This document shows, in pieces, positions 51,411-62,400 of a stretch of DNA of 64,000 bases (positions are counted from its first letter, which is position 1; the number at the start of each line of letters is the position of its first letter). Position numbers and translations under genes: made by a program. The stretch comes from Bacteroidales bacterium UBA2861 (GTDB taxonomy: Bacteria > Bacteroidota > Bacteroidia > Bacteroidales > UBA932). The stretch covers positions 62,001 through 126,000 of the forward strand of contig DEFD01000032.1 in assembly GCA_002350615.1 (NCBI GenBank), in the 5' to 3' direction. The notes beneath the pieces were generated by a model. The model saw nothing but the letters and a program-made list of their open reading frames with translations, ran no database searches and was not told the origin of the DNA.

Positions 51411-51767
51411 CTAGATACCTGCATTTTGCACAATATTGATCGTTATACTTTCTTTCTTGTCATTGCTCAGCGTGAGATTGGTCTCGCGGGCAGTAAAACT
51501 GTTCTTTTCACAATTGAAGTGGATGGTGCCGATGCCCTTGCCGGAAGTCCGGTCCAGGCTGGCCCAGTTGCAGTCCTCGTCGATTGCGGCATTCCATGAG
51601 CCTGAATAATAGACCATTATGGGAATCTCACCGCCTTCGGATTCAAGCTTGAGGTAGGTGCGATCCACTCGAAGATGCTTGTACTCGTCCCTGTATTTCT
51701 CTGTGCACGATACCGCAGCCAGCAGAAGGCAGGCCGAAGCAAGAGCGTATAATATCTTCCTCTTCAT
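51411..51767 (-). CDS. BACON-domain lipoprotein
   Basis: 118 residues. Lipoprotein signal ends at Cys21 (LLLAAVSC). Residues about 30-118 are a single BACON domain (VYYSGSWNAAIDEDCNWASLD, then SITINIVQNAG), a Bacteroidetes Ig-like fold often found in carbohydrate-active or mucin-binding proteins. It begins 3 bp after SusD and probably belongs to the surface binding set (SusE/F-like position). Confidence 0.85.
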   Translation of the reverse strand: MKRKILYALASACLLLAAVSCTEKYRDEYKHLRVDRTYLKLESEGGEIPIMVYYSGSWNAAIDEDCNWASLDRTSGKGIGTIHFNCEKNSFTARETNLTLSNDKKESITINIVQNAGI

Positions 51768-51770
51768 AGG

Positions 51771-53441
51771 CTACTGAATGAAATTGTCCCTGTACTCGGG
51801 ATTGTCCAGAATATAACCGGAAAGTGCGCACTGCACGTCCGGAATGGGATAATACTCGTGACAACGGCGCATGTTCGCCTTCATCTTTGTATTCTCGGTG
51901 TTGCTGTAGGTCTGGTCGAACCACACTCCCCAGCGCACAAGGTCGAACTTGCGCTGGAACTCCCCGGCAAGCTCCCGGGCACGCTCGTTGCGGATCTGCA
52001 GCATCAGGTCCTCGTAGCCGGAGAATGCGGTAATTTCAGGCACCCCCGCACGGCGGCGGATTTTGTTCATATACTCCAGGGCCTTCTGGGAGTTCTGCTC
52101 CTCGCAATAGCATTCCGCCATCATAAGGAGGGCGTCGGCGTAGCGGAAGAGGCGGTAGTTGTTGGAATCCAGGTTGTTGATGATGTTGGGACACCAGAAC
52201 TGGGGACCAGGCCAGCAGGAACCGTACTCCACCACTCGGGTGAAGGTCTCGCCCGTCTGCAGGTTGCCCATGCCGAACTTGATGACGGCCCTGCGGTCCA
52301 GGGGCTGTCCCTTCGCGGTCTGGGATGCTATGGCGGCAAGGTCCAGCTCTATTGCATAGCGGCTTCTGTTGGTCAGATACCGGTCCGATATCTTGAGCGG
52401 AAGCGGGCCGAAGAGGGATCCGGCCGTGCTGCCTGCTTCTCCCCCGGAGGCGTTGCTCCGCAGACCGGCGAAACGGATATTGGTGCGGAGCGTCGCTGCG
52501 GACGGAATGGTGTTGCCGTAGCCATACAGGGTTACATCGTCGAAAAGATAGCCTGTAGAATGGGGCGGCATCATGAACTTCGCCACCGTGCTTGTGTACT
52601 GCACTCCGGAAAGGTCATACTCGTGCTGTACCTCGAAAATACTCTCCGGCACATGCTTGTAGCGCCACATTATGTCGTTGAGCGGATATCTCTGCTCGTT
52701 GAATTCGCCGTAAAGTTCCTCCAGGGCGTTCAGCGGTTCGAGGGCGCCTTCCCAGTCGCCGTACCACATGGCCATCTTCGCCATCAGCATGAGGCCGAGG
52801 GCATAGCCCGAACGTTTGTAGGGAGCTTCGCACTCGCGGCATTTCAGCCCGTTCTCTTCAGTAAAATAAGGGAGGGCATTGGTTTTTATATCGTCGTAGA
52901 GGATGCGGCGGATTTCATTGGCGTCCCTGCGGGGCAGGTAGCGGATGCTGTCCTGAACGGCGTAGGTATTTACCTGGGCGGTATAATAAGGAACGCCGTT
53001 GAACATGCAGGTGAGGTAGTAATAGTAAAAGGCGCGCATGACCCGGGCTTCAGCAAGGAACACGTTCTTCACGGAATCGGCCAGATAAGGCGAATCGCCT
53101 ATGCAATGTATCGCCTCGTTGCAGAGGTCCACGCCGCGGTAGCAGTATTTCCACACCGTAGCCCCATGTTCCGGCTTTGCCGGAGTCACCATCAATTGGG
53201 CGTCCTGGGTGGTGGATGAACTGTACCAAAGGTCCGTCTGAGCCTCGGTGACCAGCATCATGGTAGAGGAGAACACACTCTGCAGGGGTATATATATCCC
53301 GTTCATGACGGCCCTTGCCTGGGACTCGGAACGGTAGAAATTGCCCTGGTTGATGCCGGGAAGTTCTTCCTTGAGGGAACAGGCGGCGAAAGCGCCGGTA
53401 ACGGCTGCAGCCGCGATAAATATCTTGATAATGTTCTTCAT
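51771..53441 (-). CDS. SusD/RagB-type nutrient-binding outer-membrane lipoprotein
   Basis: 556 residues from MKNIIKIF at 53441 (the ATG at 53462 overlaps SusC by 4 bp and is an alternative). Lipoprotein Cys20-21 in FAACSLKEEL. SusD features: FYRSESQARAVMNGIYIPL, EARVMRAFYYYYLTCMFNGVPY, RYADALLMMAECYCEEQN, ALEYMNKIRRRAGVPEI, QIRNERARELAGEFQRKFDLVRWG. It caps the SusC channel and binds the ligand. Ligand is unknown; the array points to a glycerophosphate compound. Confidence 0.93.
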   Translation of the reverse strand: MKNIIKIFIAAAAVTGAFAACSLKEELPGINQGNFYRSESQARAVMNGIYIPLQSVFSSTMMLVTEAQTDLWYSSSTTQDAQLMVTPAKPEHGATVWKYCYRGVDLCNEAIHCIGDSPYLADSVKNVFLAEARVMRAFYYYYLTCMFNGVPYYTAQVNTYAVQDSIRYLPRRDANEIRRILYDDIKTNALPYFTEENGLKCRECEAPYKRSGYALGLMLMAKMAMWYGDWEGALEPLNALEELYGEFNEQRYPLNDIMWRYKHVPESIFEVQHEYDLSGVQYTSTVAKFMMPPHSTGYLFDDVTLYGYGNTIPSAATLRTNIRFAGLRSNASGGEAGSTAGSLFGPLPLKISDRYLTNRSRYAIELDLAAIASQTAKGQPLDRRAVIKFGMGNLQTGETFTRVVEYGSCWPGPQFWCPNIINNLDSNNYRLFRYADALLMMAECYCEEQNSQKALEYMNKIRRRAGVPEITAFSGYEDLMLQIRNERARELAGEFQRKFDLVRWGVWFDQTYSNTENTKMKANMRRCHEYYPIPDVQCALSGYILDNPEYRDNFIQ

Positions 53442-53458
53442 CGTAAGTCCTCCCTGCA

Positions 53459-56400
53459 TCAATAGTTCAACTTGATACTTAAGCTCACCCTGCGTGCCTT
53501 GGGATAAGCCCCCTTGTCAACGCGGCGGAGCACGCTGTTGTCGCTGTCGGTGGAAACATCCGGGTCGAAGCCGTTGTACCTGGTCCAGAGCCAGAGGTTG
53601 TCGCCCTTAAGGGAAATCACCATGTTCTTGAAGAAATTCCTGCCACGGAAATCAAAGGTCCTGGAGATAGTGACGGTCTTGAGGCGGAGGTAGGATGCGT
53701 CGTGCACCATGAAAGAGCTGGGCGGGTACACGTCGTCCGCACCGGCGCGCGGATACCAGCTGTCCGGATTGCGCACGGGGTGCCAGGCATTCAGCATATA
53801 GCGGTACTGGTTGCCCCAAATGCCGCCCGCCATGACACACTCCGAGAAATTGTAGATCTTGCCGCCGAGCGACCAGGAAAGGAAGGCCCCGAACTTCCAC
53901 TTTTTCCAGTGGAAGGTGTTCTGCAGGCCGCCGTAGAGCCAGGGATCGGACTGTCCGAGGTAGATGAGGTCGTCCTGGCTTATGACACCGTCGTGATTTT
54001 GGTCCACATATTTGGCGATGCCGGGCGAAGCGGTATTCACGGAAGCATAGGTGTGCGTGTAGTTGTTGCGGCTGATCTCTTCCGTCGATTTCCACGGGCC
54101 GGCATACTGGAAGCCCCAGAGAGCGTTCAGGGGATAGCCCTTCTTGTAGCCGTACATCATATATTGGTTGTTGCCCGAACTGTTCATGGCGGACACATAC
54201 TCTTCGTTGCCTATGTCGTTCACCATCTGGTTGTTGTGCGACACGGTGAACGTCGTGGTCCAGCCGAAGTTCCGCTTCTCGATGTTCCTTGTCTCGATGG
54301 AGAGCTCCACACCCGTGTTGGTGGTGCGGCCGAGGTTCTGGAAACGGTTGGCATACCCCGTGGCGAGGGCGGTCTGAACCGTGAGCAGAAGGTCGGTGGT
54401 CACCGAGCCGTAGGCATCGAAAGTGACGTTTATGCGGTTCTTCAGGAATGCCATGTCCACACCGGCGTTGAGCATCCGGGTCTTTTCCCAGGTGAGGTCC
54501 GGATTGTGCAGGCGGACAATGTATGCCGCAAGCGGCTGGGTGCCGTCGAAAACGTAGGCGGTGGTATTGGTGTTGTAGGATTCCAGCGAACGGTATGCCG
54601 AGATGGCGTCGTTGCCGGTCACGCCGTAACTCACGCGGAAGGAAAGATCGTCCAGCCAGCGGGCCCGCTGCACGAAACGCTCGCGTCCGGCGGCCCATTT
54701 GAAGGCTGCCGAAGGGAAGAATCCCCATTTGTGGTTTGCCGCGAAGTTGGAAGAGCCGTCGAAACGGCCTGTAGCAGTGATATAATAACGGTTGTTGTAG
54801 TTGTAGTTCACGCGCCCGAGCCAGGATTTCTTCACGATTCTGGTGTAGGAAGAATTGATGGTGTAGTTCTCTTTGCTGCCGATGGCGTTGATATTGTACC
54901 ACTTGATGTCGTCCGACACTATCCCGTTGGCGTTGCCGCTGAAAGTGTTGGCCACGACGTAATTATAGGAGAAACCAGCCAGGAAGTCCAGTTTGTGGCC
55001 ACCCCGGAGGTTCTTCTTGTAGCTTACGGTATTGTCCGACAGGATGCGCATATTGTTGCTGTCGTTGATGTAAACCCTGGAGCCCTGCTCGTCCAGACGG
55101 CTCGACAGGGAGTTGGGCCAAAGTCCGTAATCGTGCCGCTGGTACATCTTGTAGGTATTGGTGCTTCGGATTACAAGGTCCTTGAGAGGTTTCATTTCGA
55201 GCACTCCCGTATGGATTACGTCGTGGCGGTCGTAATACATCTCCCGTCTTTCAAGCGAAGTCACAGGGGTATCGATCCGGGTTCCGTTCTCGTAGAGGGG
55301 GTTGATCTCATCGTGCGGGCCGATGAGCGGCGACAGGTAGATGGCGCCGTTGCTGAAATTGGTACCGCCGATATTCGCCTTGTTCGGGGTGTCCCGGCGC
55401 ATGGTATAGCTGCCCTTGTAGGAGAACTTCAGCCACTTGAACAACTGATAGTCCACGTTCAGGCGCCCGGACCAGCGGCGGGCCCAGGAATCCAGGATTA
55501 TGCCTTCGTTGTCCACGTATCCTCCGGAGAAGTAGTAATTGATCTTGCCTTCCTTGCCGCTCACCGACAGGTTGTAGTTGTGGTAAGGCGCCACCCGGGT
55601 AATCTCCTTCTGCCAGTCCGTGTTCCTGGTAGGCCTGGAAGGATCCAGATAGAGGGGCGCTCCGGAATTCTGCCCTGCATTGAAATAGCGGTAATCGTTG
55701 TGGTAGCGGGAAAATTCATGGGCGTCCATCACGTCCAGCCTTCTGGCGAGGGAGGAGAGGCCGAACTCGCCGCTGAAAGTGATTCGGGGCTTGGATGTGA
55801 CTGCGCTTTTGGTCTTTACCATAATGACTCCGTTTGCTCCCTGGGAGCCGTAGATTGCGGTTGCGCTGGCATCCTTCAGCACGGAAATGGACTCTATGTC
55901 GTCCGGGTTCAGCAGGGCGAGGTCTTTCACCACGTCCATCACGCCGTCCACGATTATGAGCGGTTCGTTGGATGCGGTGATGGAACGTGTGCCCCGGATA
56001 CGGATGGAAGTATTCTCGCTCGGATCTCCTGAAGTGGACATGATGTCAACCCCGGCGATACGGCCCTGGAGGGCCTGTCCTACGGAAAGGCTTGTGGCCT
56101 CCTGGACTTCGTTCACCTTCACATTGGTGACCGCGCCCGTAAGGTCCGCCTTTTTCACTTCGCCGTAACCGATGACCACGACTTCGTTCAGGGTATTCTG
56201 AATATCGGGAACGAGGACCACCTTGATCTGGTCCTTCCCTTTTACGTCAATCGTCTGGGTGAGGTAGCCGATGGTGGACACGTTCACTGCGGCATCGGTA
56301 TTTTTCAACTGGATGGAGAAATTGCCTTTCTCATCGCTAAGAACCCCGTTCTTGCCATCTGTGGTGGAAACCACGACGCCAGGCATGGACTCGCCGTTTT

Positions 56401-56512
56401 CATCCACGATGTTTCCGGTGACGGTCCGGCGGGCGAAGTCCTGGGACATGGCGCTGCCGACGGCAAAGAGCAAGAAAATGACTGCCGATATGATGAATTT
56501 CAGATTTCTCAT
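53459..56512 (-). CDS. SusC/RagA-type TonB-dependent transporter
   Basis: 1017 residues. Signal peptide to about 23; carboxypeptidase-regulatory-like domain 30-110 (GNIVDENGESMPGVVVS, VSTIGYLTQTIDV); TonB-box-like EVVVIGYGEVKK at about 112; plug with GQALQGRIAGVDI and NEPLIIVDGV; then a 22-strand barrel ending ARRVSLSIKLNY. It imports ligand across the outer membrane with SusD. Start overlaps the DUF4988 gene by 4 bp. No adjacent FecR/ECF pair or hybrid sensor is visible; regulation must come from elsewhere or from beyond 64000. Confidence 0.94.
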   Translation of the reverse strand: MRNLKFIISAVIFLLFAVGSAMSQDFARRTVTGNIVDENGESMPGVVVSTTDGKNGVLSDEKGNFSIQLKNTDAAVNVSTIGYLTQTIDVKGKDQIKVVLVPDIQNTLNEVVVIGYGEVKKADLTGAVTNVKVNEVQEATSLSVGQALQGRIAGVDIMSTSGDPSENTSIRIRGTRSITASNEPLIIVDGVMDVVKDLALLNPDDIESISVLKDASATAIYGSQGANGVIMVKTKSAVTSKPRITFSGEFGLSSLARRLDVMDAHEFSRYHNDYRYFNAGQNSGAPLYLDPSRPTRNTDWQKEITRVAPYHNYNLSVSGKEGKINYYFSGGYVDNEGIILDSWARRWSGRLNVDYQLFKWLKFSYKGSYTMRRDTPNKANIGGTNFSNGAIYLSPLIGPHDEINPLYENGTRIDTPVTSLERREMYYDRHDVIHTGVLEMKPLKDLVIRSTNTYKMYQRHDYGLWPNSLSSRLDEQGSRVYINDSNNMRILSDNTVSYKKNLRGGHKLDFLAGFSYNYVVANTFSGNANGIVSDDIKWYNINAIGSKENYTINSSYTRIVKKSWLGRVNYNYNNRYYITATGRFDGSSNFAANHKWGFFPSAAFKWAAGRERFVQRARWLDDLSFRVSYGVTGNDAISAYRSLESYNTNTTAYVFDGTQPLAAYIVRLHNPDLTWEKTRMLNAGVDMAFLKNRINVTFDAYGSVTTDLLLTVQTALATGYANRFQNLGRTTNTGVELSIETRNIEKRNFGWTTTFTVSHNNQMVNDIGNEEYVSAMNSSGNNQYMMYGYKKGYPLNALWGFQYAGPWKSTEEISRNNYTHTYASVNTASPGIAKYVDQNHDGVISQDDLIYLGQSDPWLYGGLQNTFHWKKWKFGAFLSWSLGGKIYNFSECVMAGGIWGNQYRYMLNAWHPVRNPDSWYPRAGADDVYPPSSFMVHDASYLRLKTVTISRTFDFRGRNFFKNMVISLKGDNLWLWTRYNGFDPDVSTDSDNSVLRRVDKGAYPKARRVSLSIKLNY

Positions 56513-57453
56513 AGCACAATGTTACCGTCAATTATCGAGAAAGATGCAGCGGCTTCGCTGATTCCGTCCGAAGCAAGGACCAGGAAAGATGCGTCCTGCA
56601 TGGATACAGGGGCTTCCAGAGCAATGCTGCCGCTTGATCCTGATTCGGCATTCACGCTGGCCTTCCACTCGCTGTCCGTAAATACATCAACCCGGACCGC
56701 CGCCTTGGCGCCGCCTACACTCCAGTTTACCGAGAAACCGCTGCCGGCGCTGAGTGTCAGGGCGAAAGCCTTATATACCGGAAGCGTTATCACGCTGCCG
56801 TCCGAAAGGGTGAACACGGCATCATCGCCGGAAGCATCGACAGAAGCAAAGACACCGTCCACTACAAGGACATCGCTCGCGGCGACATCGCCCCAGATGA
56901 CTTTATTGTCGCCGGTAGTCACCACCCATTTTCCGTTCTCTACGCTTATGCGAGGAGTTTCGCCGTCCTTAGCCTGTGCGGCCGAGGGGTCGGGAGAAGC
57001 GGGAATTTTCGCTCCGGAAGTGTCGGTGAGCACCGTACCGTCCACCGTCCAGTACCAGATGCCGTTTTCCTGCACCACTCCCACTACCGGAGAATGTCCG
57101 GGAGTGCCGTCGGTTCCGGGAGTGCCGTCACTGCCGATGTAGCCGTCTGCACCGTCCTGTCCTGTATGGATGGTCACCGGCTCAAGATTGGTAAAACTAA
57201 CCTTATAACCGGTAAGATTGCCGTCCTGATCGCGGACTTCGGTGATCCCGGTCACATAGGAACCTGCAGCGTAGGCCTGCGCCAGCACGCCCAGGGCGCT
57301 GACATTCTCATTGAGAGCCTGCAGACGCTGATTCAGAACTTCGATCCTCTCATCAAGAGCATCCAAACGGTCCTTGAGGGCAGAATCGTCATATTTCGAG
57401 CAGGAGGCGCAAACAAGCGCGAGAGCTGCAAACAGTCCGAATAACTTTTTCAT
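56509..57453 (-). CDS. DUF4988 collagen-like lipoprotein, copy 3
   Basis: 314 residues from MKKLFGLF at 57453. Lipoprotein Cys at 17-18 (CASCSKYDDS). A coiled coil (YDDSALKDRLDALDERIEVL, about 20-55) trimerises; then a short Gly-X-Y stretch (GQDGADGYIGSDGTPGTDG) and a beta-rich C-terminus containing NGIWYWTVDGTVLTD. This is the DUF4988 (PL29-lyase N-terminal-like) layout found next to SusCD systems; no lyase catalytic domain is attached here. Probably a trimeric surface stalk. Confidence 0.8.
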   Translation of the reverse strand: MKKLFGLFAALALVCASCSKYDDSALKDRLDALDERIEVLNQRLQALNENVSALGVLAQAYAAGSYVTGITEVRDQDGNLTGYKVSFTNLEPVTIHTGQDGADGYIGSDGTPGTDGTPGHSPVVGVVQENGIWYWTVDGTVLTDTSGAKIPASPDPSAAQAKDGETPRISVENGKWVVTTGDNKVIWGDVAASDVLVVDGVFASVDASGDDAVFTLSDGSVITLPVYKAFALTLSAGSGFSVNWSVGGAKAAVRVDVFTDSEWKASVNAESGSSGSIALEAPVSMQDASFLVLASDGISEAAASFSIIDGNIVL

Positions 57454-57457
57454 GGCC

Positions 57458-58462
57458 CTACCATTCAAAATCAATGAAATCACCAATTTCCTCGAGGTCG
57501 GACACTGTGATGCCCGCCGCGTTGAAGTGCATCTTGCGGATGGACAGGCTGCCGTAGCCGTTGTCGGCTATCACCAGCACGTCGCCTTCGGATGAACTGG
57601 CGGGGACAGCTACCGTTATGCTTCCGGACGAAACGGAGGCAGTATTCACGCTTGCAGTATAACCATTGTTCCCAAGAGCCCTCACGCTTGTACGTGATGT
57701 AGCTCCACTGATGCTGTAGACCACTTCGACGCTGCGGTTGGGCACCACGAGGGCATCCTCCCAGCCGCTGAGGGTCAGATTGGGAACGCCCAGTTTGAAA
57801 ATGCTGAAGCTGTCTCCTCCCGCAAGGGTAAAAGTAACCAGTTCGTCGCCTTCCTCAACCTTGGTAAAGATGTAGGGCGACTCCTGTTTGTCCGGCGACA
57901 CCGCCGTCAGATCGCTCCAGTTTCTGCCTGAGTCATAGGAGACCTGCCACATTCCGTCTTTCACCCGGAGAGTCGGGACCACGCCATCCCGGCCCTGGGT
58001 CGCTGAAATGCTGATATAGATGCGTGATCCGTCCGGCCCTTCAAGGAATTCTCCCCCAAGGGTCCAGCACCACTGTCCGTCTTCATCCTTGGCAATGCCA
58101 ATCACGGGGGACACTCCGTCGGGAGCATCCTGTCCGTCCGCAGCATCTTCTCCATCTGTTCCGGGAGTTCCGTCCTGCCCGTGATATACGGTCACCGAAG
58201 GGCTCTCGGCAAAAGAAATCACATATCCGTCGCCACCCGGGAGGACTTCGCAGGAAGTGATGAGGTCGCCCTTCTGAAGGGCATCCACTATGGTACTTGC
58301 GGTCGAAATGCCTGCGTTCACCTGCTGAGCAAGCTGCTCAAGTTCGGCAAGACGTCTGTCCGTCCTGTCGATACGGGCATTGATATCCGAGTCGTCATAA
58401 GCGGAACAAGCCGCTGCGAACATAGCCGCCGCAAGGTAGAGTAAAATGCTTATCTTTCTCAT
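57458..58462 (-). CDS. DUF4988 collagen-like lipoprotein, copy 2
   Basis: 334 residues. Lipoprotein Cys at 19 (MFAAACSAYDDS). Coiled coil YDDSDINARIDRTDRRLAEL, Gly-X-Y-like GQDGTPGTDGEDAADGQD, then GQWCWTLGGEFL and RVKDGMWQVSYDSGRNW. A homologue of its two neighbours. It overlaps the upstream copy by 4 bp. The C-terminal 90 residues form an Ig-like domain (VEVVYSISGATSRTSVRALG). Confidence 0.8.
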   Translation of the reverse strand: MRKISILLYLAAAMFAAACSAYDDSDINARIDRTDRRLAELEQLAQQVNAGISTASTIVDALQKGDLITSCEVLPGGDGYVISFAESPSVTVYHGQDGTPGTDGEDAADGQDAPDGVSPVIGIAKDEDGQWCWTLGGEFLEGPDGSRIYISISATQGRDGVVPTLRVKDGMWQVSYDSGRNWSDLTAVSPDKQESPYIFTKVEEGDELVTFTLAGGDSFSIFKLGVPNLTLSGWEDALVVPNRSVEVVYSISGATSRTSVRALGNNGYTASVNTASVSSGSITVAVPASSSEGDVLVIADNGYGSLSIRKMHFNAAGITVSDLEEIGDFIDFEW

Positions 58463-59424
58463 AACACGGTGACTATTACATTTTTATAAACTGAATATCC
58501 GGATGGTTCCGTGGCAAAGAGGAGCACGCTGCCACTGCCGGCGGCGGTTGCAGGAGCGCTGATCCTGAGGCTTCCCTCCTGTACGCCAGGGGTGCTTCCC
58601 GACGAGGGGATCACTTCCGCCATCCAGTCGCCCTGTGGGAAAGCCTCCACGCTTGCCGTGGCTGAATTCACCGACCAGTCCAGACTGACGCTGCCGCCCG
58701 CCTGGATACTTGCGGTGGCTGCGATGCTGATTTCGAGCTTTTCCGCTTTCAGAACGGTAATGGAGCCGCCGTCCCGGAGGCTGAAAACGACCTGGCCGGA
58801 AGTTTCGCTGACAGAAGAGAAGATATTGCCGTCGCCCCAGAGCATGGTGGCCTCGAGACGGACCCAGCCGTCGCCCACATTGTAGTACCATACGCCTTCC
58901 TCCACCTTGAGTTCGGGAGTTATGCCGTCCACTATGGTGTCGCCTGTGGTGACGAGAGGAATCTTCTTCCCCTGGTCATCGGTGAGGACCGTGCCGTCGA
59001 TCGCCCAATACTGGATGCCGCCTTCGGTAACTATGCTTACCTGAGGCACTTTGCCGTCGGTTCCGTTGCGGCCGTCCAGGCCGTCGGCTCCGTCGTGCCC
59101 GTCAGCTCCGTCGGCCCCGTCGAGACCGCAATAAACGGTGAGAGGTTCACGGAAACAGAAGCTGATGATATAACCGGTCACAGTGCCGTCTTCTTCCATG
59201 GGAGCGACGGCGGTGATGCGGTCCGAACCCATAGACACGCTGACCAGTCCTTGAAGGGCTGCCACGTTGGTATTGATACGGCGGCACCTGTCTTCCAGCA
59301 CGGAAGTGCGGAATTCAAGGTCGTCTATTTTCTTCTTGAGGGAAGAATCGTCGTAATCGCCCGCACATGACGGGAGTCCCGCGAGGGCCGCGATACTCAA
59401 AAGTATATATAGGTATCTTTTCAT
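58459..59424 (-). CDS. DUF4988 collagen-like lipoprotein, copy 1
   Basis: 321 residues from MKRYLYIL (ATGs at 59427 and 59436 also possible). Lipoprotein Cys at 20 (GLPSCAGDYDDS). Same plan as the next two genes: coiled coil YDDSSLKKKIDDLEFRTSVL, Gly-X-Y stretch GLDGADGADGHDGADGLDG, GIQYWAIDGTVLTDDQGK and an Ig-like end (GSVSLDWSVNSATASVEAFP). Three tandem diverged copies suggest duplication followed by specialisation, perhaps as a heterotrimer. Confidence 0.8.
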   Translation of the reverse strand: MKRYLYILLSIAALAGLPSCAGDYDDSSLKKKIDDLEFRTSVLEDRCRRINTNVAALQGLVSVSMGSDRITAVAPMEEDGTVTGYIISFCFREPLTVYCGLDGADGADGHDGADGLDGRNGTDGKVPQVSIVTEGGIQYWAIDGTVLTDDQGKKIPLVTTGDTIVDGITPELKVEEGVWYYNVGDGWVRLEATMLWGDGNIFSSVSETSGQVVFSLRDGGSITVLKAEKLEISIAATASIQAGGSVSLDWSVNSATASVEAFPQGDWMAEVIPSSGSTPGVQEGSLRISAPATAAGSGSVLLFATEPSGYSVYKNVIVTVL

Positions 59425-59436
59425 CATGGCACTCAT

Positions 59437-62400
59437 TTATTCGGGATCAACATAAGTGGCTTCGATGCGGGAGTTTGTGGGACAGAGCCAGGATGCCAGC
59501 CTTCCCACCGTTTCAGCCCCCTCATAACTGATGCTGCCCACGCTTATTCCCTTGGAAACTTTCGCCGTGAGCAAGATATCGCCCGTATGGGCATAGAATC
59601 CGAGCACCGCCCCTGGGCCTCCGAGTGTGGAAGCAGTAGCACCCGGCATGGTGGCGCCTCCGCTGTAGGCGGATACGTCACCGTAGTTGGAGTTATCTTC
59701 GAAAGTTCCTGACCTCCAGATTATTCCTCCGATTCCTCCGGCACCTATTCCTCCTGCCAGAGTGCCGCTGTAGGCAGCTCCGTTGGTCACGGTGGCCGAG
59801 ATGCGGGCATAATTTACATTGCCGCGCACTTCGCTGTTGCCGTCCGCGGACAGCGAACCTTCATTGTCCCCGCCGAAAATTCCTCCGGCGTATGCGGTCT
59901 TCACGGTGCCGCTTGCAGCGACATTGTTCACCACCGACACCGTTCCGGTGGCCGCGTTCACGTTGTTGGTAACGGTGCACCAGGTGTTGATATCACCAGT
60001 TATGCCTCCTCCGTTGGTGAGCTGGTTGGTGCACACCGCCTGGCAGCGGACCGGGCCCTTGTTGGTGCACCCGTCAATTATGCTCGGATTTCCGGACGCT
60101 CCCTTGAATCTTCCTACGATGCCGGCGACGCTCTGAAGCTTGCTGCTGGACGCGGTAAGGCTGATGGATACCGGTGCATCGTTGGTGCAGCCATAGACTG
60201 CGGAACCGGATTCCATGTACCCTGCTATTCCGCCGACATTGGCGTGGCCCTTGCTGCAAGCTTCCGCAATCACCTCTCCGGTATTGGTGGAAACTCCTTC
60301 TTCCCCGCGGAAGACGCTGCCGCTCACAGCCTGCCCTGCAAGGCCGCCCACTTTCACCTGCGCCTGCGCGTTGTTTGCCGAGACACGGCCGCTGTTCACG
60401 CAATTGGACGCTGAAGATCCGGATGCATTGCCGAACAGTCCGCCGGCATAAGAATCCTGGGCCGCGCTTGTAGAGAATACTGCGCCGCCATTGCCGCAGG
60501 CATCGGCCGCGACGCCGGTAGCATTTCCGACCAGTCCGCCGACGTATGCGTATTTGCCGCAGTTCACAGCTGAAATAATTCCCGAGTTGGAGCAGCGGGT
60601 AAGGGATATGCTTCCCGTGCCGGTGGCGATTATGCCGCCCACGTTGCTGCTGCCCGTGCCTGCGCCTTCAAGAGTGATTTTCCCGCTGTTGACGCAGTCC
60701 GTCAAAGAAGCATTGCAATTGGCTCCGTTGCCGATAAAACCTCCCGCATATCCTGCCGAGCCGGAAGGTTTGTCGGAATAGACTTCGGCTTCATTCGTGC
60801 AGTTTTCGAAAAAGCACTGTCCCTCGGTGCCGGTAAGATACGCGACGAAGCCTGCTACGAGATTGGTGCCTGTGCCGTCCGTACTGGTATTGCGCACCGA
60901 GCCGTAGTTATGGCAATCGGAAACTGTCAGGGTAAAATTATCGGCCTTGAGCCATCCGGCGATTCCGCCCAGCGCGCTCACCGCAGAGCTGGACACCGTC
61001 AGATTGGCGTAATTGCTGCATCGGGTAAGGCTGAGGTCGGCAGTTGCCGTAGTAGAGCAGTTGCCGATGATTCCGCCGATGAAACCGGAGGACGTTCCGC
61101 TCTGGTTGAACTTTATCGCTCCCCTGTTCTCGCAGTCCGTGAGGGTGCTGGGGTTGCTCTTGTAGAATTTGCCGGCTATTCCACCCACCTTGAGCTCCAC
61201 GGAAGCTGTGCTGGTGATTGTTCCGGTGTTGGTGCAGGAGCTGATGTCCGCTCCTGTGAGATAGCCGGTTATGCCTCCCGCCGAAAGGTCGCCGCCTGCG
61301 CTCAGGTTGATATCGCCTTCGTTACGGCAGTTGCTTATGGTAACTATGTAGTCGATATCCTCACTCTGGTCCACGGCGGCGCGGCCGTTGGTCACGCCCA
61401 TAATGCCGCCTACCCAGTTGACCCGGCTGTTATTGTTCGTAACCGTGCCGTAGTTGGTGCAGGAATCTATGGTACATGCGGCTTCCGCTGCCGCGACGAT
61501 GCCGCCGAGCGGACCGTTGCCACCCACTGCAGTGGGAGCCAGGTTGGAAACTGTGCCGTAGTTTTTGCAGTTGCGTATTGCGGCGCCTTCACCTGCGGCA
61601 AAACCCACGATTCCGCCGGCACGTGTCTTGCCGGCGTCGTCGGCAGCCACCTCAACGGCTGCGAAATTGATGACATTCTCGATGGAGCCGCCGGCGAAAA
61701 TGCGTCCCGCAACGGCTCCGACATTGCACCAGGAAGTAAGATTGTGCGAATGCGACACCACGCTGACGCCGTCCCATCCGCTGCCGTCGGAAGACCCGAT
61801 TATGAGATTCTTCACGGTTCCGGTGACATCCGAGAAAAGGCCGGTATTGGCATTGGCCGGCATTGGCCGGAAGTTGTAGAGTTTGTATCCCTGCCCGTCG
61901 AAAACGCCTTTCTGAGCATGCGGAGGCCACGCTTCGCCTTCCATATCGATGTCGGCGCCAAGTTTCACAATGTCGTATTCGGACCATGCGGCATAGCCGG
62001 ACACCCAGTCGAACAGCTGAGCCTTGGTCATGATGATCCGGCTCCAGGTAGTGGTGGTTGCCACATCGGAAAGGTTAACTCCCTCGTTGCGCCTGATTGT
62101 CAGGGACTTGTCGCTCCCCTTTACGGCATCGGCCCCGTCCGTGCGCTGCATTATTACCTCTAAACCGCCGATGAAGTTTACCGGAGCCACGGCAATGTAA
62201 TATGACTTGCCTTTCGTGAAAGACGTTCCGGAAGGGAGGAGCGTTACCTCCGTGGAAGCGTCGGTTCCGGGAACGAACACGCAGTCTCCTGCCGCATCGA
62301 TGCTCCCGGTGCCTGCCAGTTTCTCCTGATTCTTTCCTCTCAGCACCACGGAAGTGACACCGGCAAGGCCGATATCGACCTTGACAAGGGAATATGAATT

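Noticed and set aside
53702..56032. Long plus-strand open frame of 776 codons opposite susC
   Set aside because: Antisense shadow of a well-conserved SusC gene in GC-rich DNA; the translation has no recognisable domain and no promoter was found.
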